Of a DNA stretch of 64,000 nt, positions 43,714-52,617 are shown in pieces; positions within the stretch are counted from its first letter, which is position 1, and the number at the start of each line of letters is the position of its first letter. The notes beneath the pieces are model-generated. The model had not been told where the DNA came from, searched no databases, and saw only the letters and a program-made list of their open reading frames with translations. This DNA is from Gaiellasilicea sp963761905. GTDB lineage: Bacteria; Actinomycetota; Thermoleophilia; Gaiellales; Gaiellaceae. The stretch spans positions 248,001 through 312,000 of the forward strand of contig CAVXIQ010000005.1 of NCBI GenBank assembly GCA_963761905.1. The letters are read 5' to 3'. The position numbers and the translations under genes were made by a program.

Positions 43714-46494
43714 TTGACGGGAGCGATAGTCGGTCGCGAGGCGGAGCTCGGCGCTGTGGGGCGCTTTCTCGATCGGGTGGCGCTCGGTCCGGCGGCGCTC
43801 GTGATCGAGGGTGAGGCGGGGATTGGCAAGACGACCGTCTGGCAAGAGGCGATCGCAGCGGCCGAAGCTCGTTCTTTCAAGGTTCTCCGCGCGCAGCCAA
43901 CCGAGCCCGAGGCGACGCTTTCGTACGGAGCGCTAGCTGACCTCGTCGGTGTTGTATTCGAGGAGACTCGAGCGGCGCTGCCCGCTCCACAGGATCGCGC
44001 CCTGGCGTCGGCCTTGCTGCTCGCCGATCTCGAGGAGCAGGCTGATCCGCGGACGACGGCAACGGCGCTTGTCGGAGTCCTGACGGCGCTTGCGGCCGAG
44101 CAACCGGTGCTCGTGGCGGTCGATGACGTGCAGTGGCTCGACCCGGCGTCCAAGCGCGCGCTGGGGTTTGCGTCCCGTCGGCTGCCTTCGCGGCTCGGCT
44201 TGCTCTTGACGCTGCGGGCCGAAGCCGGCGGCGCGGTGCCATTCGAGCTCGATCGCGCACTCGCCGAGGATCGGCTGGAGCGCGTCGCTCCGGGACCGCT
44301 CTCGCTCGCGGCGCTCCATCACCTGCTCAGCGGCCGGCTCGGGATGTCGTTGGCCCGCCCGACGCTCGCTCGTCTCGCTGCCGCGTCCGGTGGCAATCCG
44401 TTCTTCGCGTTGGAGATCGGTCGCGCGCTCGCACGAGCAGGCGACGAGCGTGCGTTTGACGATCCGCTCCCGGTGCCGTCGGCGCTGCAGGAGCTTGTGG
44501 CGTCGCGCGTCCGCGCCCTCTCTACCACGGCCAAAGAGGTTGTCCTGGTCGCTGCCATGCTCTCGCGCCCTACGGTCGCTACCCTCGCTCGGGCGTTGGT
44601 GCCGCGAGGAACGGCAGACGCGGCCTTGGCGGAGGCCGAAGCGGCCGGCGTGCTCGTCGCGGAGCGAGGGCGCATCCGGTTCACGCATCCGTTGCTGGCA
44701 TCTGCCATCTACGCCTCCGTGTCGCGGGAGCAGCGGCGACAGCTCCATCATCGGCTCGCAGAGGTGGTGGGCGACCGGGAGGAACGCGCACGTCACCTGG
44801 CGCTGAGTACGGATGAGGTCGACGAGGCGATTGCCGCCGAGCTCGAGCAAGCCGCGCGCCAGGCGTCGCTGAAAGGCGCCCAGGATGCAGCCGCAGACAT
44901 CTTCGAGGCGGCCTGCCGCCTGACGCCGCCGGATCAGCCGGACGGGCTCGCCCGGCGGTTGCTCGGCCAGGCAGCCGCGCTGCTCGCGGTGGGTGGACGG
45001 GTGGCCGCCCGACCACTCGCCGAGCAAGCGCTCGCGACGCCGGCTGCGCCCCCGCTGCGGGCGGAGGCATTGATCTGCCTGGCGAGTATCGACTGGTCCG
45101 AGGGCTCCGCGAGCGATGCGAACCACCACCTGGAGCAGGCGCTGAAGACGTTGTCTGACGACCACCAGCTCAGAGGCAGGATCTACATGTCGCTCGCCAG
45201 GTTCAACGTTCTCCGCGAGCCGAAGCGGGCGGTGGAGCAGGCGAAGGCGGCGCTGCACCTGCTGAGTGAGGAGCGAGAACCGGAGCTTGTCGCCTCCGCC
45301 CTGATCGACCGCTTGTTCGCCGAGACCGTGCTCGGGCGTCCGTCGCGGCGCGAGCTCTTCGAGCGCGGCCTCGAGCTGGAGGCACGAGCCGGGGTCGCCG
45401 ACAAGCACCCCATCCCGCTGCTCTGGTTCCACTTCACCGACGACTTCGACGCCGCGAGGGCCCGTTTCGCCGACGAGGACGAGTTCTGTCGCGAGCGTGG
45501 TTGGGAATCCTTGCGAGCGGACCGATTGGGCCATCTCGCGCTCGCCGAGCTCCGCGCCGGGCGGTGGGAGCTGGCCGAGCAGTACATCGAGCAGGGTTGC
45601 AGTGCGCTCGTTCTGTCCGAGGTACTAGGCCCTGTAGCAATGCGGTTCGTATTCCGCTCGCTGGTCGACGCTCACTGCGGCAGGACAGATCGCGCCCGCG
45701 AGACGCTGCTCCCCCTGATCGCGCAGTTCGAGGCGACGGAACAGGCGTGGTGGACGGCTATGTCGCTTTCCACGCTCGGCTTCGTGGAGTTCGCCGACGG
45801 CCACGACGAAGCCGCGGATCAGGCGCTGACGCGGATGCGGGAGCTGATCGAGTCGATTGGCGTCAGGGAGGCTCCGCTCGATCGGAGCGAGCCATTCCAC
45901 ATCGAGTCGCTGCTCGCCCTCGGTGAGCTCGAACGCGCGCGAGCCGTCCTCGAGCGACTCGAAGATCGCGGTCGCGCGTTTCCTCGTCTCTGGATCTCGA
46001 CGACGCTGCCGCGAGCGCGCGCGCTCCTGCTCGCGGCCGAGGGAGACATGGCCGGCGCGCTCGCTGAGATCGAGACGCTCGATCTTGAAGCGGCGGCGCG
46101 GATCCCGTTCGAGCTGGGCGCGACTCTCCTCGTCACGGGCAGGCTGCACCGGCGGGTAAACCACAAACGCGCTGCAGCGGAGTCGCTCCAGCAGGCGCTC
46201 GAGCTCTTCGAGCGGCTCGGTGCTCCGGTCTGGGCCGAGCGGGCGCGAGCCGAGCTTGGGCGCGTGGGTTTGCGCCACCGCCCGCCGAACGAGTTGACCG
46301 CCACGGAGCTGCGGGTCGCGGAGCTCGCGGCCACGGGGTTGACGAACCGCGAGGTGGCGACCGCTGCCTTCATGAGCCCGAAGACGGTCGAGGCCAACCT
46401 CTCGCGCGTCTACCGCAAGCTCGGCATCAACTCCCGCGCCGAGCTCGGGGCGACGATGGCGAGCACAGCGCGGGACGGCGGAACCGAAAGGTAG
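43714..46494 (+). CDS. LuxR-family regulator with N-terminal AAA/NTPase domain (LAL type)
   Basis: Large transcription regulator (926 aa). N-terminal NTPase: GREAELGAVGRFL, Walker A GEAGIGKTTVWQ, Walker B LVAVDDVQWLD. The middle is a helical TPR-like region. The C-terminal LuxR helix-turn-helix is LTATELRVAELAATGLTNREVATAAFMSPKTVEANLSRVY (given here as the motif span 46,290-46,420). TTG 43714 is chosen: GAGGAG lies 4 bases before it and homology starts there, although the frame is open back to 43387. A TACAAT at 43683-43688 may be its -10. First gene of the island. Confidence 0.9.
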   Translation: MTGAIVGREAELGAVGRFLDRVALGPAALVIEGEAGIGKTTVWQEAIAAAEARSFKVLRAQPTEPEATLSYGALADLVGVVFEETRAALPAPQDRALASALLLADLEEQADPRTTATALVGVLTALAAEQPVLVAVDDVQWLDPASKRALGFASRRLPSRLGLLLTLRAEAGGAVPFELDRALAEDRLERVAPGPLSLAALHHLLSGRLGMSLARPTLARLAAASGGNPFFALEIGRALARAGDERAFDDPLPVPSALQELVASRVRALSTTAKEVVLVAAMLSRPTVATLARALVPRGTADAALAEAEAAGVLVAERGRIRFTHPLLASAIYASVSREQRRQLHHRLAEVVGDREERARHLALSTDEVDEAIAAELEQAARQASLKGAQDAAADIFEAACRLTPPDQPDGLARRLLGQAAALLAVGGRVAARPLAEQALATPAAPPLRAEALICLASIDWSEGSASDANHHLEQALKTLSDDHQLRGRIYMSLARFNVLREPKRAVEQAKAALHLLSEEREPELVASALIDRLFAETVLGRPSRRELFERGLELEARAGVADKHPIPLLWFHFTDDFDAARARFADEDEFCRERGWESLRADRLGHLALAELRAGRWELAEQYIEQGCSALVLSEVLGPVAMRFVFRSLVDAHCGRTDRARETLLPLIAQFEATEQAWWTAMSLSTLGFVEFADGHDEAADQALTRMRELIESIGVREAPLDRSEPFHIESLLALGELERARAVLERLEDRGRAFPRLWISTTLPRARALLLAAEGDMAGALAEIETLDLEAAARIPFELGATLLVTGRLHRRVNHKRAAAESLQQALELFERLGAPVWAERARAELGRVGLRHRPPNELTATELRVAELAATGLTNREVATAAFMSPKTVEANLSRVYRKLGINSRAELGATMASTARDGGTER

Positions 46495-46540
46495 GGAAAC
46501 GCCCGACGTTTCGGCGGCGGCGCGGACGTAGCGTCGTCCC

Positions 46541-46876
46541 ATGGCACTTCGATCGGTTGCAGAGGCACCGCAGACGTTCCTCGTCGAGCACTACCGACCC
46601 GGCCTGGACGCCGAGGAGCTCGGACGCTGCGTCGGGCGCGTCCGCGACGCAGTCTCCGACCTGCAACGAGAGGGGAAGCCATTGCGCTTCCTCCGCTCGA
46701 CGATCGTCCCGCGCGACGAGTCGTTCCTCTGCGTCCTCGAAGCCGGCTCGGAGCACCTGATCCGGACGGCGTACGCCCGCGCCGGGATCCCGTTCGAACG
46801 GATCTCGACCGTGATCACCGACGAAGCCTCGTTCTCTAGCTCGACTCCCAGGGAGTCGGAAAGGAAGTCCAGATGA
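46541..46876 (+). CDS. DUF4242 family protein
   Basis: A 111-residue protein with the DUF4242 pattern: FLVEHYRPGLDAEELGR, then LRFLRSTIVPRDESFLCVLEA and IRTAYARAGIPFERI. Members are small ferredoxin-like-fold proteins, some reported to bind metal. It starts 47 bp after the LuxR gene and overlaps the next gene by 4 bases, so all three may be one transcript. Confidence 0.75.
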   Translation: MALRSVAEAPQTFLVEHYRPGLDAEELGRCVGRVRDAVSDLQREGKPLRFLRSTIVPRDESFLCVLEAGSEHLIRTAYARAGIPFERISTVITDEASFSSSTPRESERKSR

Positions 46877-47379
46877 TCCGAAGCAAGACAGTCCTGGTCG
46901 CCGTTGCGCTGATCGCGCTCACGGCCATGATCTCCACCGGAGCGATCTCCGCCTCGGCCGGCAAGCAGGCTCCCAAGAGCGAGCGGCTCTCCGGGACGTG
47001 GATGACGACCGTCACCCTCGAAGATCCTCCCCCGGGCGTCGCGGCCACCTTCCGCGCGCTCAACACCTTCCTCCCGAGCGGAGAGCTGCTGGTGTCGAGC
47101 TCCGTCGGGCTGCCGGCCACCCGCAGCCTCGCCCACGGCGACTGGATCCGAACCGGAAACCGCCGGTTCGCCTCCTCGTTCGTCTTCTTCCGGTTCGACC
47201 CGGCGGGAGCGTTCATCGGTTCACAGAGGGTGCACCGGACGATCCTCCTCGCAGCGAGCCTCAACGCCTTCACCTCGACGGATGTGGTGGAGATCCTCGA
47301 TCCCAGCGGAACCGTCATTCGCAGCTCCCGCGCCACCGAGGTCGGGCAGCGCCTGACCGTTCAGCAGATCGTGGGGTAG
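46873..47379 (+). CDS. Secreted protein of unknown function
   Basis: 168 aa with a signal peptide (VLVAVALIALTAMISTGAIS) cleaved near ASAGK. The mature part (LSGTWMTTVTLEDPPPG, FRALNTFLPSGELLVSSS, then HGDWIRTGNRRFASSFVFF) has the strand pattern of a small lipocalin-like barrel, a type seen in many actinobacterial exported proteins. ATG 46873 overlaps the DUF4242 stop. A hairpin at 47423-47450 follows. Confidence 0.7.
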   Translation: MIRSKTVLVAVALIALTAMISTGAISASAGKQAPKSERLSGTWMTTVTLEDPPPGVAATFRALNTFLPSGELLVSSSVGLPATRSLAHGDWIRTGNRRFASSFVFFRFDPAGAFIGSQRVHRTILLAASLNAFTSTDVVEILDPSGTVIRSSRATEVGQRLTVQQIVG

Positions 47380-47422
47380 AGCTCGATGGCGCGGGCGAAG
47401 GCCGGAAACGTGGGGGGCGGCA

Positions 47423-47450
47423 GGCGACGGGGATCGAGTTCCCCGTCGCC
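47423..47450 (+). terminator. Hairpin after secreted protein gene
   Basis: A perfect 11-bp stem (GGCGACGGGGA, loop TCGAGT, complement) 44 bp after the stop. There is no T run. Confidence 0.5.
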
Positions 47451-47554
47451 GGCGCGTCTCTCGGAGTGACTCGCGGAAGCAGTCGCGGCGAACACGGCCG
47501 CGGCTCGCTCGTGCTCCCCGGTGGTCTCGGAGCGTGCAGACGACAGGAGGAACG

Positions 47555-48541
47555 ATGAAGGGCAAAGGGCAGCACAAGCAGTCTCGGCGTCGCGCCGTTT
47601 CAGTGAACGCCTCTCGTGCTTGGTTGACGTTCCCGCGCACTCGCAGGTGCAGAAGGGACGACATGAAGTCGCTTTGGAGGCTGACGCTCCGCCGGCCGCC
47701 GATGACGGCGACCGTCAGTTTCGCGACCGTGGCGCTGCTCGGACTCTTTGCGAGCGCCGCTCCCGCAGTTGGGGAGCGCGCCGCTTCGCCTGCCTATCCG
47801 GATTCGATCGCGGTCGTAGGCCACTCCTTCGCGACCGGTGAAGGCGTGTCCGGCCCTCGTGCGTTCAGAATCCGTAACTCGTGGATCACCGGTGATACCA
47901 CCGCCGTACAGAGCCTGTACTCGCGGATCCTGGCCCGCAATCCGGCGATTCGAGGGAACAAGTTCAATCTCGCCATCGGCGGCGCGGACGTCGCGTCGAT
48001 GCTGCTGCAAGCTCGAAAGGCCGTCACCATCAAACCTGCGCCGGAGCTCGTGGTCGTCGTGAGCATGGACAACGACATCACCTGCGACATGACCAGCCAC
48101 CGGCCGTTCCAGGTTGCGTTCGCCCGCGTGCTCGAGGTGCTCGCGACCGGGCTGCCGGACGCACGCATCTTTGTCACCAGCCAGTTCGGCAGCACCCCGA
48201 GCTACATCACCTCGCTGACGCTCAGGCAACGCGTCAATCAGCGCAGCAGGATCTCGCCGGCCAGCGGGCCGTGCGCCTTCCTCGACGCGCGCGGAGCACC
48301 AATCCCGAAGGGCGTGGCCTACCTCGAAGCCGTCATCCACCGCTACGAGGCGGCCGTCGCGGCCGCTTGCAAGGCAGTCGCCACCTGCCGCTCCGACGGT
48401 GGGGCGTTTGGGCGCGTCGTCTTTCGACCCGAGTACATCTCTTGGGATCTCATTCACCTCGCGGCTCCAGGCCAGGCAAAATCCGCAGCCGTCGCGTGGG
48501 CCGCACTGAAGAGCGTCGGCATCATTCCGCGCTCCGGCTAA
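47555..48541 (+). CDS. Secreted SGNH-like hydrolase (island paralog)
   Basis: An SGNH-type protein distantly similar to the one at 33,422. Block I reads VVGHSFATGEG, so the aspartate of GDS is replaced by His. The central block has VSMDNDITCDM where SGNH enzymes have GxND. SWDLIHLAAPGQ is the Asp/His block. ATG 47555 is favoured by AGGAGG four bases upstream, giving 328 aa with a long basic N terminus before the hydrophobic signal; ATG 47663 gives a more usual signal peptide. Activity is uncertain given the altered motifs. Confidence 0.7.
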   Translation: MKGKGQHKQSRRRAVSVNASRAWLTFPRTRRCRRDDMKSLWRLTLRRPPMTATVSFATVALLGLFASAAPAVGERAASPAYPDSIAVVGHSFATGEGVSGPRAFRIRNSWITGDTTAVQSLYSRILARNPAIRGNKFNLAIGGADVASMLLQARKAVTIKPAPELVVVVSMDNDITCDMTSHRPFQVAFARVLEVLATGLPDARIFVTSQFGSTPSYITSLTLRQRVNQRSRISPASGPCAFLDARGAPIPKGVAYLEAVIHRYEAAVAAACKAVATCRSDGGAFGRVVFRPEYISWDLIHLAAPGQAKSAAVAWAALKSVGIIPRSG

Positions 48542-48759
48542 ATCCGTCGATCCTGCGGAGCCCACTTCGAAGCGGTGGGGCGTCGTCGTCGATCCCGTGA
48601 GGTTTACGCCTTGGCGCACAATGGCGGGTTCATGGCAGGTTCAAGCCGCCGAGCCACGTCGCACGCAACGAGGGTTACGAGGACGGCCGCCGGGCAATGA
48701 GATATCTCCATATCGGGATGACCGGCATCGTTGCGGTCTGGAATGCTGAAGGAGGCTGA

Positions 48760-50394
48760 ATGTCCGCATTAGCGCAGGCGACCTGGCGCAGGTTTGCCCG
48801 GAGACTGGTTGTTGCATCCGCCGCAGTGATGGTTGTGTTGCCCGGTGGCGCTGCGACGGCGGCACCACCGCAGATCAGCTGCGATAACCGGACAAATAAC
48901 TCGTACCAGAAGTTGCTTGAGTGCGTTCGGGTTGAGGGCGTGCGTGAGCATCAGGCTGCCTTGCAGGCGATCGCTGATGCGAACGGCGGCACCCGGGCGG
49001 CGGCAACTCCCGGGTATGACGCAAGCGTCGACTACGTCGTGCGGACACTAGAGGCGGCCGGGTGGGATGTCGAACTCGATCTGTTCGATTTCACGGTCGC
49101 TGAGCCGATCCGACGGGTGCTGCCGTCCCCTGCAACCTACGACTCCGGTGGCATCACAGGCAGCCCCCTTGGGACTGTCACAGCCGCGGTCGTCGCGATC
49201 GACATCAACCTGACTCCTCCGCGCGCGAACACGAGCGGCTGCGACGGAGCGTTCACGGAGGCCGCGGTCGGAGCGCCGCTCACGGCTCACCCGACCGGCC
49301 CCAACGATTTCGCGAGCTTCCCGGCCGGAGCGATCGCGCTGATCCAGCGGGGCGGTTGCAGCTTCGCTCTCAAGGTCGCGAATGCCCAGGCCGCCGGTGC
49401 GGCCGCAGTCATCATCTTTAACCAGGGCGACACAGCCGCCCGCAGCGTCACCCTGACTGGCACAGCCGTTCCGCCCGCCGGTTCGGCATCCTCAACTGTC
49501 AACGTGCCGGTTGTCGGCGCCAGCTTCGCGACCGGCGCAGCGCTGGCGGTGGCCGGGACGACCGCGACGGTCGCGGTCGTGAACCGGCCGCAGGCGAATG
49601 TGATCGCCGAACTGCCCGGAGATAACGACGAGAACGTCGTGATGGCCGGGGCACACCTCGACTCGGTGCGGGCCGGGCCGGGGATCAACGACAACGGCAG
49701 CGGCTCAGCCGCGCTCCTGGAAATCGCCCAGCAGCTCGCCAAGCTGAAGCCCGAGAACACGCTTCGCTTTGCTTGGTGGGGAGCCGAAGAATCCGGTCTG
49801 GTCGGATCGACTGCCTACGTCAACGGGCTCAGTCAGGCCGAGCGGGATCGGGTCGCGCTCTACCTGAACTTCGACATGATCGGCTCACCCAACTACATCT
49901 TCATGGTCTACGACAGCGACCAGTCAGGCTTCACCGCACCTGTGCCTGTTCCGGCGGGCTCGATCGCGATCGAAGACCTGTTCGAGTCCTACTACACGTT
50001 GGCGGGTGAGCCCTACGATGACGCCCAGTTCAGCGGCCGAAGTGACTACCAAGCGTTCATCCTGAACGGGATCCCGGCCGGAGGGCTCTTCACCGGGGCC
50101 GAGGTTCCCAAGACGGCCGCCCAAGCGGCGATCTGGGGTGGCGTCGCAGGTGCCCAGTACGACCCCTGCTATCACCTGGCCTGCGACACCTTCGCCAACA
50201 ACAACCTCCATGCCCTGGAGGTCAATTCAGACGCGATCGCCTTCGCGATCCTCACCTACGCCTACTCGACCGAAACTGTGAATGGGGTCGTTGGGGAGAA
50301 GGTGCCGGGCAACTTCACCATCCCTGCACCGGCCGGGCCCGAGGGCACAGTCGGAAGCGCCGCCGGAGGCGCACACGACGCCATCGGAACCTAG
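48760..50394 (+). CDS. Secreted M28 aminopeptidase with PA domain
   Basis: Exported zinc peptidase (544 aa). Signal peptide over residues 1-30, a PA domain inserted near 145-270 (FPAGAIALIQRGGCSFALK), then the M28 domain: MAGAHLDSVRAGPGINDNGSG (first ligands), FAWWGAEESGLVGS (catalytic Glu), LYLNFDMIGSPN, and FSGRSDYQAF. The layout matches aminopeptidase Y-type enzymes. A strong AAGGAGG precedes ATG 48760. Base composition is visibly less GC-extreme than in the chromosomal genes. Confidence 0.9.
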   Translation: MSALAQATWRRFARRLVVASAAVMVVLPGGAATAAPPQISCDNRTNNSYQKLLECVRVEGVREHQAALQAIADANGGTRAAATPGYDASVDYVVRTLEAAGWDVELDLFDFTVAEPIRRVLPSPATYDSGGITGSPLGTVTAAVVAIDINLTPPRANTSGCDGAFTEAAVGAPLTAHPTGPNDFASFPAGAIALIQRGGCSFALKVANAQAAGAAAVIIFNQGDTAARSVTLTGTAVPPAGSASSTVNVPVVGASFATGAALAVAGTTATVAVVNRPQANVIAELPGDNDENVVMAGAHLDSVRAGPGINDNGSGSAALLEIAQQLAKLKPENTLRFAWWGAEESGLVGSTAYVNGLSQAERDRVALYLNFDMIGSPNYIFMVYDSDQSGFTAPVPVPAGSIAIEDLFESYYTLAGEPYDDAQFSGRSDYQAFILNGIPAGGLFTGAEVPKTAAQAAIWGGVAGAQYDPCYHLACDTFANNNLHALEVNSDAIAFAILTYAYSTETVNGVVGEKVPGNFTIPAPAGPEGTVGSAAGGAHDAIGT

Positions 50395-50415
50395 ATCTCT
50401 CTCCGAGAATGCAGA

Positions 50416-50439
50416 GGGGCGGCCGCGACCGGCCGCCCC
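50416..50439 (+). terminator. Strong hairpin after M28 peptidase
   Basis: A perfect 10-bp GC stem (GGGGCGGCCG, loop CGAC, complement) 22 bp after the stop. The region 50,440-50,659 contains nothing else I recognise. Confidence 0.65.
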
Positions 50440-50659
50440 TCCCATTGATCCCGAAGCCTGGAATTGGGCGCACGCGGGCTGCGATACGTGCCTGGGATCG
50501 GAGCTGACGTTCCTCCCCTGCGGCGCCTGCGGCGATCAGACCGACGCTCTCGCCGTTTCGGGAAAGCAGCCAGGGTCGTCCCCTTTCGATCGCACGACTT
50601 CTGCGCCTCGTCGTCAGCTGGCTTGACGACTTGCCCGGGCTCTGATCCTTGGACAGCGT

Positions 50660-50908
50660 CTAGGCCGAAGTAGGGAACCGCTCTTCGCCCAAGCGGGCGA
50701 GCGCCCATCCCCCGATCACAAGTAACGCACCGAGCACGAGGAAACCCAGGTCATAGGCCCATTGCTGCGCGACGTCTTCGCGAACGTGGTGGAGGGTGAG
50801 GAGATCCACAATTCCCTCCACGAGGTTGAACGGGCCCCAGCCGACCAGCATCCAGCCGACGAGCGAACGCCCGCTGACGGAATAGGCCGTCCCAAAGAGT
50901 GTTGGTCG
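50660..50908 (-). pseudogene. Truncated DUF2243 membrane protein
   Basis: Only the second half of a DUF2243 protein remains: LVGWGPFNLVEGIVDLLTLHHVRE and one more helix (YDLGFLVLGALLVIGGWAL). The frame is closed upstream by a stop at 50909-50911. A possible fragment of the missing part (NTLWDGLFRQ) is visible in another frame at about 50,865-50,900. The gene has therefore probably decayed by deletion. From ATG 50851 only 63 residues could be made. Confidence 0.6.
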
Positions 50909-51283
50909 CTAATCCAGCGACCGTGTACATGCTCCAACTGCACCGCCAGGATCGCCGAAAACGAGGCTGAGGCTGCCGGCTGGCGCTACCGGCGTTGGCG
51001 AGCTCCACCCGTTCTGCTCGGCTTTGCGAGACGCGAGAGTTTGCTTCCGACGCTCCCGCAAGTTCCTCGCGAGCGCCTGGAGCCGACGAGCCGCCTCACC
51101 ACCGCCGCGCCTGAGTAGCGCACGAGCGCAAACTGCGGCCTGTAGCTCGGAGAGCGTCGGCTTCCCTTCGACGCAGAAGCGACCGAGCCAGCGTGTCGCT
51201 GCACGGTGAAGCGAGGGATATCGTCGTTTTGCGGCGTATGGGAGCACGAGCGAGAGCGCTTCCTCGAGGTTGAGCTGGCCCAT
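50909..51283 (-). CDS. Hypothetical helical protein
   Basis: 124 residues from ATG 51283, mostly helical: GQLNLEEALSLVLPYAAKRR, then HRAATRWLGRFCVEGKPTLSE. The composition and the aromatic WLGRF motif look like a real small protein of a type seen in actinobacteria. Its C-terminal 30 residues overlap the remains of the DUF2243 gene, so its end may be an artefact of the rearrangement. No function known. Confidence 0.5.
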   Translation of the reverse strand: MGQLNLEEALSLVLPYAAKRRYPSLHRAATRWLGRFCVEGKPTLSELQAAVCARALLRRGGGEAARRLQALARNLRERRKQTLASRKAEQNGWSSPTPVAPAGSLSLVFGDPGGAVGACTRSLD

Positions 51284-51331
51284 CCCAGGAGCGACCTGCC
51301 CCTGGGCTAGCTCTGGCTCTCCGGCGCCGGC

Positions 51332-51355
51332 GCGCGTCGGCGGTGGCCGACGCGC
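51332..51355 (-). terminator. Hairpin after cupin gene
   Basis: A perfect 10-bp stem (GCGCGTCGGC, loop GGTG, complement) 18 bp past the cupin stop. Confidence 0.6.
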
Positions 51356-51372
51356 TGCCTCCGGCGGGTTTC

Positions 51373-51810
51373 CTAGGCGACCGCGGGCTCGGGCGCCGGC
51401 ACCGGGAGCGCGATGCCCGGCTCCGCGCCGACGACGAGCGTCTTCACGCCTGGCGCGAGCTCGTCGCTGAAGTGGGCGACGTTCGTCGAGGCCCCGAAGA
51501 AGCCGAGGATCCGCGCGGGGCCGTCGCCGATGTTCCGCGCGCTGTGGGGCGCGATCGCCGGGACGAGCGCGAGCTGACCACTTTCGAGGATCCCCGTTTC
51601 CTCGCCGACGGTTGCCTCGACGGTGCCCTCGAGGACGAGGAGCCACTCCTCCGCGCTGTCGGTGTGCTCGGGCAGGGCGCCGCCCGGCTCGAAGACCATG
51701 TAGACGGCCGCGGTGTCCGCGGTTCCCGTCGCGCTCGAGAACGGGAAGGTGACCGAGAGGCCGCCGCCCATCTCCTGTGCTTCGAGGGCCGCGATGTCAA
51801 GCGTGAACAT
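51373..51810 (-). CDS. Cupin-domain protein
   Basis: A single cupin barrel (145 aa). Motif 1 is GGALPEHTDSAEEWLLVLEG with the metal-ligand His and Glu; motif 2 is LALVPAIAPHSARNIG. ATG 51810 is chosen because AAAGGAG lies 8 bases upstream. It is transcribed away from a TetR gene with a palindrome between them, so it is probably the regulated target. The substrate is unknown. Confidence 0.83.
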   Translation of the reverse strand: MFTLDIAALEAQEMGGGLSVTFPFSSATGTADTAAVYMVFEPGGALPEHTDSAEEWLLVLEGTVEATVGEETGILESGQLALVPAIAPHSARNIGDGPARILGFFGASTNVAHFSDELAPGVKTLVVGAEPGIALPVPAPEPAVA

Positions 51811-51842
51811 GAAACTCACTCCTTTCGCTGAACAACAATGTG

Positions 51843-51869
51843 CAGCGATAGTGGCAGATCACGTCGCTG
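51843..51869. promoter_or_regulatory. Candidate TetR operator
   Basis: An imperfect palindrome in the divergent interval: CAGCGA ... GTG GCAGAT CAC ... TCGCTG. It overlaps where the -35 of the TetR gene should be; TACAAT at 51885-51890 is its likely -10. Confidence 0.5.
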
Positions 51870-51898
51870 ATGTCAAATTCGGAGTACAATGGTGTGTA

Positions 51899-52489
51899 GT
51901 GACGAGGACGTACCAGAAGAAGAAGCGCGCTGAGCGCGAGGCCGAGACGCGGCGGCGGATCGTCGAGGCGACCGTGGCGCTGCACACGTCGGTCGGCCCC
52001 GCGCGCACCACGATCTCCGCAATCGCCGACAAGGCGGGCGTCCAGAGGCACACCGTCTATTCGCATTTCCCGGAAGAGGACACGCTCTTCGCCGCCTGCA
52101 CGATGCACTGGGCCCTGCTGCACCCGTTCCCGCCCGCAGAGCCCTGGGAAGCGGTGGCGGATCCGCTCGAACGCCTGGCCCGCGCGCTTCGAGACGTCTG
52201 GGCCTGGTATGCGGACGTCGAGTCCGACCTCGAACTCTTCCTCCGCGACGCCGAACTCGTTCCCGCCGTCCGCGCCGACATGACCCGCTACGCGGAGCGT
52301 CTCACCATGGCCGCCGACCGGCTGGCGGCGGATCTCGGCGGCTCGAGCACGGTTCGTGCCGCAGTCGGGCACGGGCTCGCGTTCGAGACGTGGCGGTCGC
52401 TCGTCCGCCGAGAAGGCCTTACGACCGCCGGCGCCGTCGACGCGATGCTGGCGCTCGTCGATCGATTCGGTGGCGTGAGGGCAACCTAG
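51899..52489 (+). CDS. TetR-family transcriptional regulator
   Basis: 196 aa. The N-terminal helix-turn-helix reads EATVALHTSVGPARTTISAI followed by ADKAGVQRHTVYSHFP, typical of TetR. The C-terminal half is a ligand/dimer domain (ADVESDLELFLRDAEL). GTG 51899 is about 9 bases after the candidate -10 TACAAT, implying a nearly leaderless mRNA. It probably represses itself and the divergent cupin gene. Confidence 0.88.
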   Translation: MTRTYQKKKRAEREAETRRRIVEATVALHTSVGPARTTISAIADKAGVQRHTVYSHFPEEDTLFAACTMHWALLHPFPPAEPWEAVADPLERLARALRDVWAWYADVESDLELFLRDAELVPAVRADMTRYAERLTMAADRLAADLGGSSTVRAAVGHGLAFETWRSLVRREGLTTAGAVDAMLALVDRFGGVRAT

Positions 52490-52566
52490 GGCCAATCCGG
52501 CGGAACGAGAGAGGGCACCGAGGCGAAGGCTAAACGGCCGACAAAGCAAATCGAGTGCGCCGTAGG

Positions 52567-52593
52567 TCGGCTGGGCCAGCGTTCGGGAATGTC
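52567..52593 (+). repeat. Intergenic repeat copy R1
   Basis: First of five copies. The 17-bp core CAGCGTTCGGGAATGTC is at 52577-52593, preceded by TCGGCTGGGC. It lies 25 bp before the 2H-phosphoesterase-like gene. Confidence 0.7.
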
Positions 52594-52617
52594 CTCTGAC
52601 GTGGTTAGGTTCGAGCG

